NCBI GenBank assembly: GCA_950295325.1
Contig: OX485803.1
Span: forward strand, 9,980,001-10,044,000
Direction of reading: 5' to 3'
Length of the DNA: 64,000 nucleotides
DNA from: Polytrichum commune
Lineage: Eukaryota; Streptophyta; Polytrichopsida; Polytrichales; Polytrichaceae
Below, piece by piece: positions 46,261 to 58,970 of this stretch. The position numbers were made by a program, and so were the translations under genes. Position 1 is the first letter of the stretch. Every line of letters starts with the position of its first letter. Under the pieces are notes generated by a model, which was given only the letters and a program-made list of their open reading frames with translations, was not told the origin of the DNA and did not search any database.

Positions 46261-47680
46261 CTTCTATTTCATATTGTTTGTGCGAGGGTGATGAGACATA
46301 GTGTGAATCACATTCACAAGATTGCATTCCTTTTCATAGTGTGATGAAGTAGCTTTTGGAGACCGAAGTTGTGTACCCTTTTATTTTGGCGACACGATGT
46401 GCCCTACATTTGGGAATTAGTAGGTGGCATACAAATGGTAAAATGCAATGTCTATCTAAACTCTACACATAACCCTTGCATTCCCACGTGGCTTGTTATG
46501 GTTAAAAAGGAGAAGGATCCTAGTTCAAAGTCATAACTCGTATGGTACCTACACTTAGTTGTGATCCGTACCCAAAAGCAAACCCTATACCCTCATGTGT
46601 TGAATGAACATGAGAGAGCCTAGGGTTAGAAACTAGGACTTAAGTATATTTAAAATTTATGCATGAATTTTGGACAATTTCAATTGTCAATATGACATTC
46701 ACTAGATTGTAAAATTACACTAATATGGTTGTTGACGAACATGGGATATAAACATTTGAAGTTGTGATTGTTGTGTTGTTGTTTTCTTGTTGTCATTTGA
46801 TGTTTTGTCTCCACAAGTCCAACATCGCTTATTATTTTTGGACACGTGGTTTTTCCAAATATACTTAAATGTCAGTTTAGCTTTTGGTCACACTTGCCAT
46901 CAAAACTTTGATGTTTATACTCAATCTAGACTGTACATAAAAAATACATCACAACTTCTAAGACTTGTTGAATTAGCAACAAGACCCAACAATTTTTTTT
47001 GAAAATCTACAAATAGTAAATAAACTAAAATGCATTAACAAATGTTTACATGTGTATATACCATAATTCCGTCCTCACTCACATGCTCCCATAGAGCCAT
47101 AAGGTTATAGCATGTTAAAACCAACACTTAAAAATGTTGCATATTGAGTACATATTGATTATGAGAATGTCCACCGCCTTAATGTAAGGCTCCCGTGTTG
47201 ATGTTGGGTTATCTACCAATAAAAGTTTGAGCCCTTCTAACTCTTGCAGACGGAATTCAAATGAAGGACTTACTTTGGTGCATTGGAATCCCTTTTCAAT
47301 TAATAACAAGAAACAACTAGACCCTAACAATCTAATAAGCTTAATAGTAGATACACTCAACGCTTAAAGCGACAGTTTGCGCACAATCTACCTTAGGCCT
47401 TGAAATTTTATGGGTTATGATTTAATACAGAGGGGAGAGTTCAGTATGAAAGGGAAACTACTACATAACAATAACTTAAATAGCATATACAACATAACAT
47501 TACACAACTCCTTGGTTGTGTTTTGTGGGACCATGTATCAAATGAGCATAATTATCCTTTAATTTCAGGTTTTCCCAATTATGGGGATCCCTTAGTGTGT
47601 AAATTGTGAAGTTTTTGACAAACAACTGTAAATCATCAATTTCAAAGAAATCGCAACCTATTTCTTTGAAACAATGCATA
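46261..47680. other. No gene recognised
   Basis: AT-rich, only short frames. No repeat match noticed. Confidence 0.5.
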
Positions 47681-47684
47681 GGAA

Positions 47685-47905
47685 GAACCGATTGACAATT
47701 ACAAACGAACCAGTTGAGTTTGAGCATATTCAGTTGAAGTTCGAGGCTTTAGGAAATCGAACGACCCTTTTAGAGGAATTTACAAAACACTCCTCCACTT
47801 TGATAATGAAAAATGTCAACATGGAAGCGGTTGGTGTTGGAAACACTAGGATCTCAACCGATTATGCCCAAAATTGTGCCCGGGAAATGCTTTGGAAAGC
47901 AACCA
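47685..47905 (+). repeat. AACCGGTT-family repeat, single arm
   Basis: GGAAGAACCGATTGACAATT, GTTGAAGTTCGAGGCTTTAG, AATGTCAACATGGAAGCGGT and ATCTCAACCGATTATGCCCA run in family order. Confidence 0.6.
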
Positions 47906-48475
47906 CCATGTAGCTGCTTATTAATAATGTTAACGAACCGACAAGGAGGAGGTTAAATTTGACGATGAAATTTGGGTTCATGTAGACCACTTTCAAGATG
48001 GAATGAGCATTGGGTAGGTACTAGGTAGCCGTGGGGGCCGGGTCCCTTCAATAAATGAAATTCTCGGTCAAGGCTTGACTAAGTGGTTTGACCCTTATTA
48101 ACTCCCAACGTGTATGATATTCTTGAGCCAAATGCCTCGCTCCATGTGACTCACAGATTTGGATCCAATGTCGAGCTGCGTCCTATGATAGCCACTCCCC
48201 ACTAGGTGTGTGACACTTGCATATGCATATATATATACATACATATACATAATATTACTACTACTACTAGGGCCTCAAGTGGCGACATTCAACGGACGTG
48301 TTTTTCCACCAATTTTACACACACAGGCACTGATTGTTAATTTTATCTCTAATGATTTCCTCACTTTTCTCAAGAGAATCATTGGAGGGATGAAGCCACT
48401 CCTGGATGATGATTACAGATTTCCATCCAAAACTGTACATACTCATCCAACCTCTTGCGACCTCATACAGTTTCG

Positions 48476-49120
48476 TATGGTTGGGGACATCTCTGGAGAT
48501 TTCAAACATGGGAAATATCACAAACTATTCCGTTTCCAAGTTTTGGAATCGCCATTTAATGAGAGATAGTCGAGTTTGGAAAACATTGCATAGAGGGCTC
48601 TCTACTCCTCTACATTATTTTGTATTGAAGGCATATTGATCAGTATTATTAGTTATTGTTGTTATGATGAAAAAGCACGGTAATAGGTATATGTAATTGT
48701 TTACACTCACCAACAAAAAGGAAACAAAGAAACAAAGAAACAAACATGAGCAATAGTAGGCACATAGATGCCACATCTTGGCATTCCTATAATGTACCTA
48801 TGGTTGGGGACATCTTTGGAGATTTCAAACATGGAAAAATAACAAAGTATTCCATTTCCAAGTTTTGGAATTGCCATTTAACGAGAGATAGTCAAGTTTG
48901 AAAAACATTGCATAGAGGGCTCTCTACTCCTCTACATTATTTTGCATTGAAGGCATATTGATCAGTATCATTAGTTATTGTTGTTATGATGAAAAAGCAC
49001 GGTAATAGGTATATGTAATTGTTTACACTCACCAACAAAAAGGAAACAAAGAAACAAAGAAACAAACATGAGCAATAGTAGGCACATAGATGGCACATCT
49101 TGGCATTCCTATAATGTACC
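48476..49120 (+). repeat. Recent tandem duplication, 2 x ~323 bp
   Basis: TATGGTTGGGGACATCT starts unit 1 at 48476 and unit 2 at 48799. Both end in ATAATGTACC. The units differ at only a handful of sites by eye, so the duplication is the youngest seen in the window. Each holds three copies of AAACAAAG. No ORF is shared. Confidence 0.9.
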
Positions 49121-49332
49121 CTAACGACCCAATTGCATATGTCAAGCATCTTCACCATAGCCGGTGACTCCAACATGATCATACCGACTTAAGCATTGAC
49201 AACGGCTACAATAGCTTGGCCCTAGTGGCCGCATGGCACAACCAAAGGCCTTTTTGAGGCACACAAGTTTTCTCTCCTCCTTCAACTAGCTCGTTTTTGT
49301 GCACCTTGTTTTGGTTGCGGCATTGTTGCACT

Positions 49333-49890
49333 AGCACACTTTTCCTAGGATACAAAACACGTGATTGGTATGAGATAGTCCTCAAATCCAAACCGAGGCC
49401 ATTGTAGGCTTTCCATATCCTTTTTCGAGCTCACATGAATATCTCATTCATTATTGAAGTGAAGATTCAGGTGTTCATTGAATGGTTATATAGCCTTCCT
49501 CCCCCCGTGCTCCTTTCCCCAAGTATGTTGAATGTTGAACCTAGAATGACTAGCACACTTTTCCTAGGATACGTACATGCAATTGGTATGATATGGTCCT
49601 CAAATCCAAACCGAGGCCATTGTAGGCTTTCTGTATCATTTTTCGAGCTCACATGAATATCTCATTCATTATTGAAGTGAAGATTCACGTGTTCATTGAA
49701 TGGTTATATAGCCTTTCTCCCCCCGTGCTCCTTTCCCAAAGTATGTTGAATGTTGAACCTAGAATGATTATCATACTTTGAGGTGACTTTGAGCACATTG
49801 TCCAATATCTTATGAACATATGTCTTTTTGGTATTTGTTCATGGAGGCACACCTAACCACATGCCACTCAACTATATATAGGTGTTGAAA
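49333..49890 (-). repeat. ~400 bp dispersed family with internal 219-bp tandem duplication
   Basis: AGCACACTTTTCCTAGGATA begins at 49333 and again at 49552. The duplicated part is a reversed segment of the family (GAGCTCACATGAATATCTCA, GGTTATATAGCC, then C-rich). The rest of the element continues to 49890. Confidence 0.8.
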
Positions 49891-49944
49891 AATAACCGAA
49901 TGAGGAAGTCATATTTTCTTCTCATGTGATTGCTTGAGGATAAG

Positions 49945-50560
49945 GAGAATCTTCAATTTGATCACTTACAATGTGCACACTTGTTCTAATTTCGAACCTT
50001 GAAAATGACAATCTTCGTGGTTTACATTTGCTCACCAATGAGATGTATCCAAACCGATCTAAGGACCGCTTCACACTATGGCCGTAGGTTGAGAGGCCGT
50101 CGATTTCCACCAATCAGATTGCAAAAAACCAAGAATTTGGCCTCTCGACCCTTCACATTAGAGGCCAAAATCCAAAGGTTGTTGCTCTCCATATGCCTAC
50201 ATGGCAATAGTTTTTGACCAAGGCAACGGACTCTCAAAGGAAGTTTGGGTCGGACAAGAATAGAAACCCAAACTATGATCGAGAGGCCATCGATTGTTTT
50301 TCATAAAAAGAAAATAAAAAACTGATAAGATCTTGGCCGTTACATTGGAGGGGTTGTTTTGGACAGGGAATAAAGCGGGATGCTCCTTCTTCCTTTATAC
50401 TTTGGGCTTGACCTTTGGAACTATGGCCGTCCAAGTCGAGAGGCCGTGGGAATTCATAGCCAAAGATTTGGACTTTGGACTTGGACTTTGGGCTTGGCCT
50501 TTGGACGCTTCACACTATGCCTGGCCAAAGGCTCCAGTTCCTATATTTTACTGATTATTT
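49945..50560. repeat. Repeat related to CCCH/RING intron 1 units, plus TGGCC-rich DNA
   Basis: GAGAATCTTCAATTTG and GACAATCTTCGTGGTT resemble 9181-9270. The following part is rich in GAGAGGCC and CTTTGG words. No supportable coding exon. Confidence 0.4.
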
Positions 50561-50699
50561 TCAACCCACTTCTTTGGACTCTCAACAAGGTTTGACCATT
50601 CAATCCCATCACCTCTTGACTTGGAAGCAACCCTAATAATCAAAATTGTACGTGGAGTTGGAAGTGCCAAGAATAGGGGCCGCATATCTTAGGCGCCTT

Positions 50700-51600
50700 G
50701 TCCACCAACAAGTTTCCAGTCCCACTTACGATCGAGCAACTGGAACCTCAAATACTTGTTAGGGCATGCCCAGGAGAGATAGTAAGCAACCCGCCAAAAA
50801 TAATGTATTATATGGTGTTTAGGGTGTTTGGGGAGCCCTCCATCTTGGGCGGGGCAGCTCATCTTGAGTCAGAGCCCACCAAAGCCTAGGCATACCCCCG
50901 GTATAATTAGGAAGCAATCAATAAGACAACGACACCTATTATCTGACATGGGATAAAGTAGGATATCGGAGTATATGATATTAAAGTAATCTCTTGGCGG
51001 GCCAGAGGAGGGTCGCCATATGAACCATTTATGGCGTTGGAAGGCCTTTACTATACCCGGGCCGGTTCTAAATTATGCCGGACCGGACATTGGTGGGGCT
51101 CAATTTATGCCGGTACCGCCACCTAAGAACCCGGGATGCCCCATTTTTGGCGTTGGCATGCCCCATGGCGAGGCTGCTGGGGACGCCCTTAGAGGAGTTC
51201 CAAACACAAGTGGCCGTTTGTCAAGGGACCGGTTGGCACTTGAGGTGATAAAAAAATTAAGTGGAACAGGAAACAACCAAGGAACAATGGAAACGCACAG
51301 GTTGCTCGAGAAGTTCAATGTATCACGGAGACTATGGCTCAATGAAGGAGAAACAGAGGCAGAGCATCGCATAGCATGGCATTGGAAGAATTGAGACCTC
51401 GAGATCCGTGCCTTCTCGCATTAACACGGAACATCATGATCAGCGTGGTTAGATCGTCAAAATGCTCATCGATCAAAGAAGCGCATTGAGCACTGATCAA
51501 GCAGCACGCTGAGTTGATAGATAGATTCAGATCTAGATTTAGGGCAAGGAATCGAACAGATGATTAGGGAGCTGGAGGAGCCAAGGGTTTCCTCCATCGT
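50700..51600 (+). other. Unrecognised, slightly GC-richer region with a 124-codon open frame
   Basis: 51020-51394 is open and reads MPVPPPKNPGCPIFGVGMPH GEAAGDALRGVPNTSG near its middle. The composition (proline and glycine blocks) differs from neighbouring chance frames, but I do not recognise a family, and stops follow directly. It could be a retrotransposon gag remnant. Confidence 0.25.
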
Positions 51601-51604
51601 ATCT

Positions 51605-51850
51605 ATCTTCGTGAGGGGGACTAAGGGCCACTTCACACATGAGCCAAGAGCCGTGACCATAAAATTGTGAGAGCCCGAAAGAAAAAGTGCCCAAAGGCTG
51701 TCCCAAGTGTGAGGCCAAACCGCCCACCCTTAAGCGTCCTAGTCCGGGTGAGGGAATGGAGATCACATTCATTTTTCACAACTCCATTCGACCAAATTCT
51801 TGAGAGTCCCTTACATCTCCCATCAATAATTGCACACCAATCCATTCCAT
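51605..51850 (-). repeat. Dispersed repeat, partner of 27830-28060
   Basis: Shares GGCCACTTCACACATGAGCC AAGAGCCGTGACC with 27885-27915. Beyond that the two diverge. Confidence 0.5.
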
Positions 51851-51854
51851 GATA

Positions 51855-52830
51855 ATATTACAAGCGTTGACAAACGCTCTTCTCTACTATCACAACCCTA
51901 CAAACTCTATTACAACCCCATTTTACTACTAAACTACTTTAAAAAAATTAAGATCAAGTAATGGCCTAATTAACTAACCATCAACTAATCTAGTGTAGTC
52001 CTAGAGGCTCCCCTCCTTATACTACCTCGTATACCCGTCTAGGCATCTAATTACATCCTTGAGGCCTAACCTACTAAACTCCAGCTGCTGATCGCAGCTT
52101 AGTCCCACAGTCAGCTGCCTCTGCTCATAGCTTAGTCACACAGTCTGCTTCGGCTTAGTCCCACAGTCAGTTGCCTCTGCTCACAGCTTAGTCCCTTCTA
52201 AACTACCGCTAATCACTATTCTCCTTAAGCCCTTTCTAATCACTATCTTCCCTACACGTTATGCAACCCGCACACACACACCCACACCCAAGGGAGAGAG
52301 AGAGAATGAGAGAGAGGAGGAAGGAAGGAGGGAGGCCACCCAAAAACCACAACCTCCTTAGCCTTCTCCTACTTAGTAGGACCTTATCCTATCCATTAAC
52401 TCCTTACCCCCTAAACCAACAAGAACACGTTCTAATTCAAACAATTAAATCAAAGGCACTTCCCTTTGCCTCACCAAGCACTACTCTTCTAATCAAAACA
52501 CTCCCTAATGTCACTAAGCTTCTAACTCACCACACAAAATGGCCTAAGGCCTAAACATAATTCCACACCAAGCCTCACTCTTTTTATACTTTTGATTGTT
52601 TCAACGACACTCCAATTTCACTTCTAATTGAATTCTAAACATAAAACAAATATGAGCACTCATTTTGGGCTCATACCAAGACACCTCCAAAATCATGTAG
52701 TGTGGTCACGGATCCTCAAGTTTAGTATGAAGTCATCTGCAATTGGGCCCTCAACCAAATGCTATTTCAATGAATTTCTATTCACGCGGGTCTTCACACA
52801 TGATAAAATAGAATAAATCAACGGTTGTAA
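51855..52830. other. No gene; short imperfect tandem and GA-rich stretch
   Basis: 52090-52200 holds three or four diverged units of about 40 bases (CAGCTTAGTCCCACAGTCAG, CTGCCTCTGCTCA). 52295-52335 is GA-rich. Nothing coding. Confidence 0.55.
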
Positions 52831-52834
52831 GCGT

Positions 52835-53105
52835 TCAAAGTGCCATGGTCTCCCGGTTTTGTGTTAGGCCTACTTCCAAGAGGTGGTTTTTTAAAATAAT
52901 CCAAGTGACCATGAAACATGATCCATTCGATGCCACGTAGGAATCCATGTAGACTTTACATCCATCTTGCATTCACATACTTCGTTGGTCCCTCAAGCGT
53001 AGTGTGAAGCGAACTTGGACTAGCTCCACCTTTTCCACCAATGAGAGTGCTTGAAGTGTATTGGTCACGGGCTCTCAGTCTCGTGTGTGAAGTGGCCCTA
53101 AGATG
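52835..53105 (+). repeat. Dispersed repeat, partner of 28215-28530
   Basis: CATGGTCTCCCGG, the GGAATCCATGTAGACTTTAC block, AGTGTGAAGCGAACTTGGAC and GTGTGAAGTGGCCCTAAG match in order. The hairpin core seen at 28239 is decayed here. Confidence 0.6.
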
Positions 53106-54304
53106 GAGATGTTTGCTGCAAACGTGGTGGTATGGAAGCGGGATCTGCTTCCATACCATGCTTGAGGAAAAACGGAGGTTGGGTTGCGGGAAAAAGGTTC
53201 AAGGATTGACACCGAAATGACGAATGCGGTGATTGAAATCTTGGCTGAAGCAAGCCCAACACGCCTTTGAAGGTGATCCCAACCCATTTTGTGCTCAGAT
53301 TGGTGACACTAGAAGGAAACCCGGTCACTTTGACATAAGGCCATGACATAAAAACTTGGAGGTCCTCCCAAAGGTTGTAGAGAGAAATTTTAGTGGCTTT
53401 CTTGTTAGAACATGTGCACGACCTTTTAAGTTTAATTCTCAAAAGTTAATCTCGTGTACTGCTCTCTTAAAAGACCGGTTGTTGATTGCAAGGTTTGTAG
53501 GTCTAAAACCCTCTTCACAAGATATGGAGAGCTCGTTGGAAACTCTAATTCACAAACTTAGAGGTAGGTCTCGTGCATTCATGAGGGTGGACTCTTCATA
53601 CCACGTACGAACTAACGTGGGTGTAAGAAGGGGTATTGTTTGAGACATCATGTTACATAGTATACGTAAAGCAGAGGTATTGTTTTTCTCTAGTGTGTGC
53701 ATTTTAAAAAGGTTATGAAGATTTTTGAATCGAAGGTAAATGTGCAAAATGGGATCCTCGGGTTCAGAGGAAAATTTCACAATAGATGTGTTAGTTTCAT
53801 CCAACACATATTTTCATCCATGGTTGTTATATGATAATAGTTCTTAATGACTACCCTGTCCATTCTTGTTAGGGTTTGCATTTGGGTTCTAGTTTTTTAC
53901 CAATGAGGCTCTTCAAGTGCTCGTGGGCTTCCTTGAGTTGTGCTCTGCAAATTAAGGCTAAGTTAGTAGGCTCTTGTTTTTGTTTGTTTGATGCAATCGT
54001 TGTGTTACATGCTATGGACAAAAAAAAATTCAATGACTTTCACTTTGGAAAGTGAAAGAAAATAATATATATAATGAAGGCATATTTAATTCATGAAATA
54101 TATTTTGTATATGTAGTGGAGGCTTTTTTCACATTAAATCAAAAAACTCAATACAAATACATGTCTATTTTCTAGCATGCCGTTAGTACTTATATATTTG
54201 TTTTTCTTTATGAGCTTCTCATATATAGGGGGTTTATTTCTATAATGACCCACATATGTCATTTAGGTTTCCAATGAAGATTCCACCCCCCGGATTTGCA
54301 TTGT

Positions 54305-54835
54305 GTCGGAATGTGGGCAAGGGTTACCTCTTTTTGTCAAGCGATGAAAAGGATGCAATCCACAACACTTTGATGCTCTCCCCTTTTAAATCAAAATGGG
54401 GTACATGCATGTTGCAAAGCTAGATTCTGGGATTTGATCCAAAGGACCCTAACAACTTAGCCTTTCCCACATGGGTATCACTTTGGAATATTTCTTATGA
54501 GCATCGTGATCAAGCCTACGATATTGTGGAGAGCTTAGGTGAGATTGTAGGTTTTGACACAATAATTGACATCACTAAAGACCCAAGATTTTGCAACCAT
54601 CTTAAAGTCAACAAGGGCCGGGTCATTAATATCACCCTTAGCTCGGAAAAAATATCCTCCCTACTCAATGTGTTGGTTGACTATGATACCTTACCGTTCT
54701 GGTGTAAAGCTTGCCACAACTGGAAGCATCGAGTGAGGGATTGCAATATGACTCAAAAACAACCTCCTAGAGGTGGGAGAAGACCAATACATTCATACCA
54801 TAAAAACCAACAAGTGGCAAGATAGTAGACACATG
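54305..54835 (+). pseudogene. LINE ORF1 (DUF4283-like with CCHC zinc knuckle)
   Basis: Reads GKGYLFLSSDEKDAIHNTLM, SPFKSKWGTCMLQS, stop, ILGFDPKDPN, NLAFPTWVSLWN, QAYDIVESLGEIVGFD and LKVNKGRV. It ends in a knuckle C-x2-C-x4-H-x4-C (CKACHNWKHRVRDC, about 54703-54744). This is the usual layout of plant LINE ORF1 nucleic-acid-binding proteins. One internal stop replaces a codon after MLQS. The frame ends shortly after the knuckle, where the inverted block begins. Confidence 0.75.
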
Positions 54836-55056
54836 CAGTTTCCAATAGGTGCAACCAAAAAAGAACACTGGAAGGATTACCTTCAACAACTTGAATGCAA
54901 AACTTAGGATGCATATCAAGAGCTAGCAACAAAAGAGGGCACAAGCCGAAGCTCTCTGTAAACAGAGAAGGAACCCCACATAACCATAAGGCTTGCACCC
55001 AATAAAAGGGGTTGTGACTCTTAGCACAACCCGAAATGGAAAAATAATAATAATAA

Positions 55057-55091
55057 AAAAACACAACAACAACAACAACAACAACAACAAA
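55057..55091 (+). repeat. (AAC)n microsatellite preceded by (AAT)n
   Basis: AATAATAATAATAA, then A7, then about nine AAC units. On the minus strand this would be a (GTT)n tract within the reversed LINE-derived block. Confidence 0.9.
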
Positions 55092-55279
55092 CTTGAAGCC
55101 TACAACATGATATAGTTGCACATACTCACATGAGGCAGTCCAGAGCGGAAAACTAGGGGCAAGTCCTAGGATCTTGCCCATAGCACAATCTATTACGACC
55201 CAACATGATGCATACACAAAAATGGGTGATGAGGCAGGTGTTGCCCATGGATCGAGTGCAAGACAAAAACCCCGACAAT

Positions 55280-55990
55280 CCAAGGGGTGACTCTTTGTTG
55301 GAAACCTAAACAACATGCATGGGTCACTATGAAATTAAACCCCCTATGATAGAGAAGTTCATAGAGAAAAACAAATGTATACATACTAACGGCATGCTAG
55401 AAAATAGACTCATATATTTATATTAAGATGTTCAATTTAATGTGATGAATGTCTCCACTACATATACAAAGGATATTTCATGAATTAAATATGCCTTTAG
55501 TACATGTAAAATCCATGTTCACTTTCTAATGAGAAATTCATTGAACCTTTTTTTCATCCATAGCATGTAACTCAATGATTGCATCAAACTAACAAAGACA
55601 AGAGCATAATAACTTAGCCACAATCCGGAGAGAAAAACTCAAGGGGCCCCATGAGCATTCCAAGGGCCTCTAGCTTGTCCTAGACCCCACAATACTAACT
55701 ATGACAAGAATGCACAAGGGAGTCATTGAGGACTATTACCACATGATAACAATGGACGAAATCATGAATTGGATGAAACTAACATATTTATTGTCAAATT
55801 TTCCTCTAAACCCTAGGGCCCCCTTTTGAACATCTACCTCTTCTTCATCATTCTTAATAACCTTTCTAAATGCGCACACTAGAGGAAATGAATACCTCTC
55901 TCTTATGCATACTATGTATGGTAATGCCTAAAAAAATACACCTTCTTGCACTCGCATTAGTTCATAAGTGGTATGAGGAGTCCACCCCCC
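55280..55990 (-). mobile_element. Reversed copy of the LINE 5' region
   Basis: The reverse complement of this block follows 53575-54290 from GTGGACTCYTCATACCAC through GAGGTATT, CTCTAGTGTG, TTTTCTAGCATGCCGTTAGT and AGGGGGTTTA. The two arms are about 710 bp each and lie about 990 bp apart. Identity by eye is about 80%. Confidence 0.75.
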
Positions 55991-56849
55991 AGGCTTGACA
56001 GACACCAACCTCGACACAATGCAGGACAAGATGGCTTGGTCGCCTGGAAGGATTGCAGGAAGTAAAAGGACCTGACTCCTTAGGAGCACTCCTAGACGAC
56101 TAAAGATACATTAGACTCAGAGGTAGAAGAAGGAGAAATTGTTGAAGATGAAGAGGTTGTGGTTGGGAGCCCCAAGGCAACACTAGGTGGAATAAATGCA
56201 GTTGAGCGAACAAAGGCAACACAAGCCAAGGTTGGTGCAACCGTGACTCCCACATGTGCCACAAATACCAATACCGTAGCAGATGGGCCATCAGTTAAGG
56301 CCACATAAGCTAAGGAAAATGGCACTTCATCAAAGGCAGTTGTTACCATTGTACATGAGGCATGAGCCACTCATGAAGAAAGAAGAGATTCCAAGGGGGA
56401 GGAGGCATCCAACCCCAAATGAGGATGAGGTAGACGCCGAGGAAGAGACAAACTTTGTAGAGGAGGAAGATGTAGAGGACAACAAAGATAATGAAGGAGG
56501 AGATGAGGAAGGTACATGAACTGATAATGACGACGAATAAGTCCAACAACATAGTGGCCAACCAAGGCTTCGAGAGCCCGAAGAGAGCCAAACCACAACC
56601 TCAATGGCCATATCCCAACGGAACACGTGAACCACCAACAACACGAGATACCTGCGGACATGAGGAGCAACATGAATTTGTTTCCCAACCACTAGTGGAT
56701 ATCATCCTAGAGACCCATCTTGCCGTCACATGAGAGTAGGGCTGATGAGATGAAAGCATATTGGCTAGCATATGTCTATGGAGCCCCACCACATTGGTGA
56801 ACTCTCGTGAAAGCGAAGGTAACTCTATACCTTGGATTAATCCCAATGC

Positions 56850-57420
56850 ACCCAGAAAAAGGTTGTGGGCACCTTACTTTCCAATAAATATGCTAGGTTA
56901 ATTACATCAAATGGGGATTTATACAAAGATAGAGTAGTTTGGATTAAGCTTGAAGGAATTGAGGGAAGTAACTTTGGGTTAGCGTGTGTTTACACTCCCA
57001 ACAGTCTGACCAACCATGGATACTTATGGCATATTATGGGCGACTTTCTTCCTAAAGACTGTACTTGGATCACTAGACACGACTGTAATATGATTGAGAG
57101 ATCCAATGACAAATCTAATGATTGCGGGAGGGCCATCAATGACCTTGAAAGGTTTAGTTGCAACGACTTTCTCATTGGACTTTGAATTTGAGATTCTTTC
57201 TTCTACTAGGGGGGACCAAGGTTTTTGTGGAACAATGGGCAATATGGCGATGCTCATAGGTTGGCTAGACCTAATAGATTATGCTTCACGTAGAAGGCAA
57301 GACACCGATTACACCTTATATTTCATCCATGGCTATGTTGTGGGATTTGATCATGTACATGTCTAGCTCCAACTATGCGTAGGCAAGGAAGAGATTTAGA
57401 AATTACCATTTAAATAGAAT
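56850..57420 (+). pseudogene. LINE ORF2 endonuclease domain remnant
   Basis: Reads VVWIKLEGIEGSNFGLACVY TPN, then IERSNDKSNDCGRAINDLER. After a frame change near 57185 it reads GPRFLWNNGQYGDAHRLARP-like sequence, then FIHGYVVGFDH. This follows the exonuclease-endonuclease-phosphatase order of plant LINEs. The expected GDFN is HDCN here, and the SDH-type end is FDH, so catalysis is lost. Confidence 0.7.
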
Positions 57421-57869
57421 CCTTCATATCTCAAAGGGGAACTTGTCGATGAGTTAAGGGAAAGTTGGGCAAGTCTACTAGAGGATGCCTCATTTTTCTT
57501 CAAACTTAAGCATATTTATAGATTTTATAAGAAAAATAGCAATAAACAAGCAAAGGCAATTATGAAAGAGGATCTCAATACAAGGGCTAACGTGGAATTG
57601 GCCACTGCCACTTTGCATGAACACTTTATAATATTGAAAAGCAAGGGGAAGTTAGTAGGCTTAAGAGTGCATTGGATGGGATTGTCACTAGAAAGCCAAA
57701 GTGGCAACAATTTGCTCTAGAGTTAAGTGGCAACAAGTAGGGATAAATGCACTGCAATTTTTTTTAAGTCAGTTCGCCAACAAAACTTCACAACATTGAT
57801 CACATAACTCAAAGATAGCCCTAGCATGCCTAGCAAGGGGTTTACTAAGAGGGAGGATCTAGATAGAAT

Positions 57870-58970
57870 ATGTATTGGAACCTCTTCAAGAAAGAATGCA
57901 TTGTTGAAGAAGCACTTGACAAAGTTATTGAAGGATTCTCAATTCTAATTACCAAGGTTGTCAATGACTATTTGATGAAAGAAATGACGCAAAGGGATTT
58001 AGGTGTCGCAGTTATGGCAATGGCCAAAGGGAAGGCCCTGGGGCATGATGGGCTTCCCATTGAATTTTTCCAAACAAATTGGCCTACACATGGGCCTACA
58101 CCAGATTTTTGCTAAAAACATTGAACTCTATATATTTCATGACAAAATTACTAGGGGATTGATTAGCCTCATCCCCAAAGAAGGGGACACTAAGGATTTG
58201 AATTATTGGAGGCCAATTATCCTTTGGACTACAATCTACAATATTTACGTCGAAACCCTTCAAATGATACTCCATTCCATTCTCAACCATGTCATTAGCC
58301 CATAGCAAACTATTTTTCTCCCTTTCCGCTTTATTTTTAAGAACATCGTTCTGACTCAAAAATGTGTGCACCAGGCCAAACTTTCTAGACAACAAGCTAT
58401 CTTCCTTAAGCTTGATTTCTCTAATGCTTATGACAAGGTTTCGTGGCCATTTCTCTTACATGCTATGAAACATATGGGTATCAATGAACAACACATTAGT
58501 TGGGTTAAACTTCTTTCTAGCCAATGCCTCAACAGATGATAATCTTGATGGTAGCCCAGGGTAAAGCTTTCCCATTGAAAGAGGTGTTCGATAGGGGTGC
58601 CCTCTTGCATCTTACCTCTTTTTGATTGTTGGGGAGGTCTTGATCCATCTTGTTAAAAAAGCAATGACGGGGCATGCTTAAGGGGATAGTCCTCCCAAGG
58701 GGGAAGAAACAACAAATGCATCTCTCAATACACCAACGACACCTCGTTCACGGTTAGAGGGGATATGAAAAATGTGGATGAGCTTGTTAACCTTCTGATG
58801 GTTTTTAACAAAGCCCCAGGAATGGAAATCAATTGGGAAAAGTCTTGTGCCTACCGGTTTGACAAATTCATGCACAAAGCAGTTTGGCTTACATGGTGCA
58901 ATTGGAAATGGGCGGAACAAGGAGACCTTTCCAAACTCTTAGGCATCATGTTTGGTCTTAATCTTAACAC
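57870..58970 (+). pseudogene. LINE ORF2 reverse transcriptase remnant
   Basis: Contains KGKALGHDGLPIEFFQTNW, LISLIPKEGDTKDLNYWRPI, LTQKCVHQAKLSRQQA, LDFSNAYDKVSW (58411-58446) and, after frame changes, QYTNDTSF (about 58726) where functional elements have YADD. A TAG interrupts at about 58303. These are the ordered RT motifs of plant L1 elements, with at least two frameshifts. Confidence 0.8.

Noticed and set aside
51020-51394. 124-codon plus-strand frame as a host gene
   Set aside because: No recognised domain, no splice-consistent extension, and repeats on both sides. Kept only as an unassigned region.
54753-55316. 187-codon minus-strand frame with poly-valine and poly-tyrosine
   Set aside because: The runs are translations of (AAC)n and (AAT)n microsatellites inside the reversed LINE-derived block.
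56330-56692. 120-codon minus-strand serine-rich frame
   Set aside because: Antisense of the acidic Glu/Asp-rich LINE ORF1 remnant on the plus strand.
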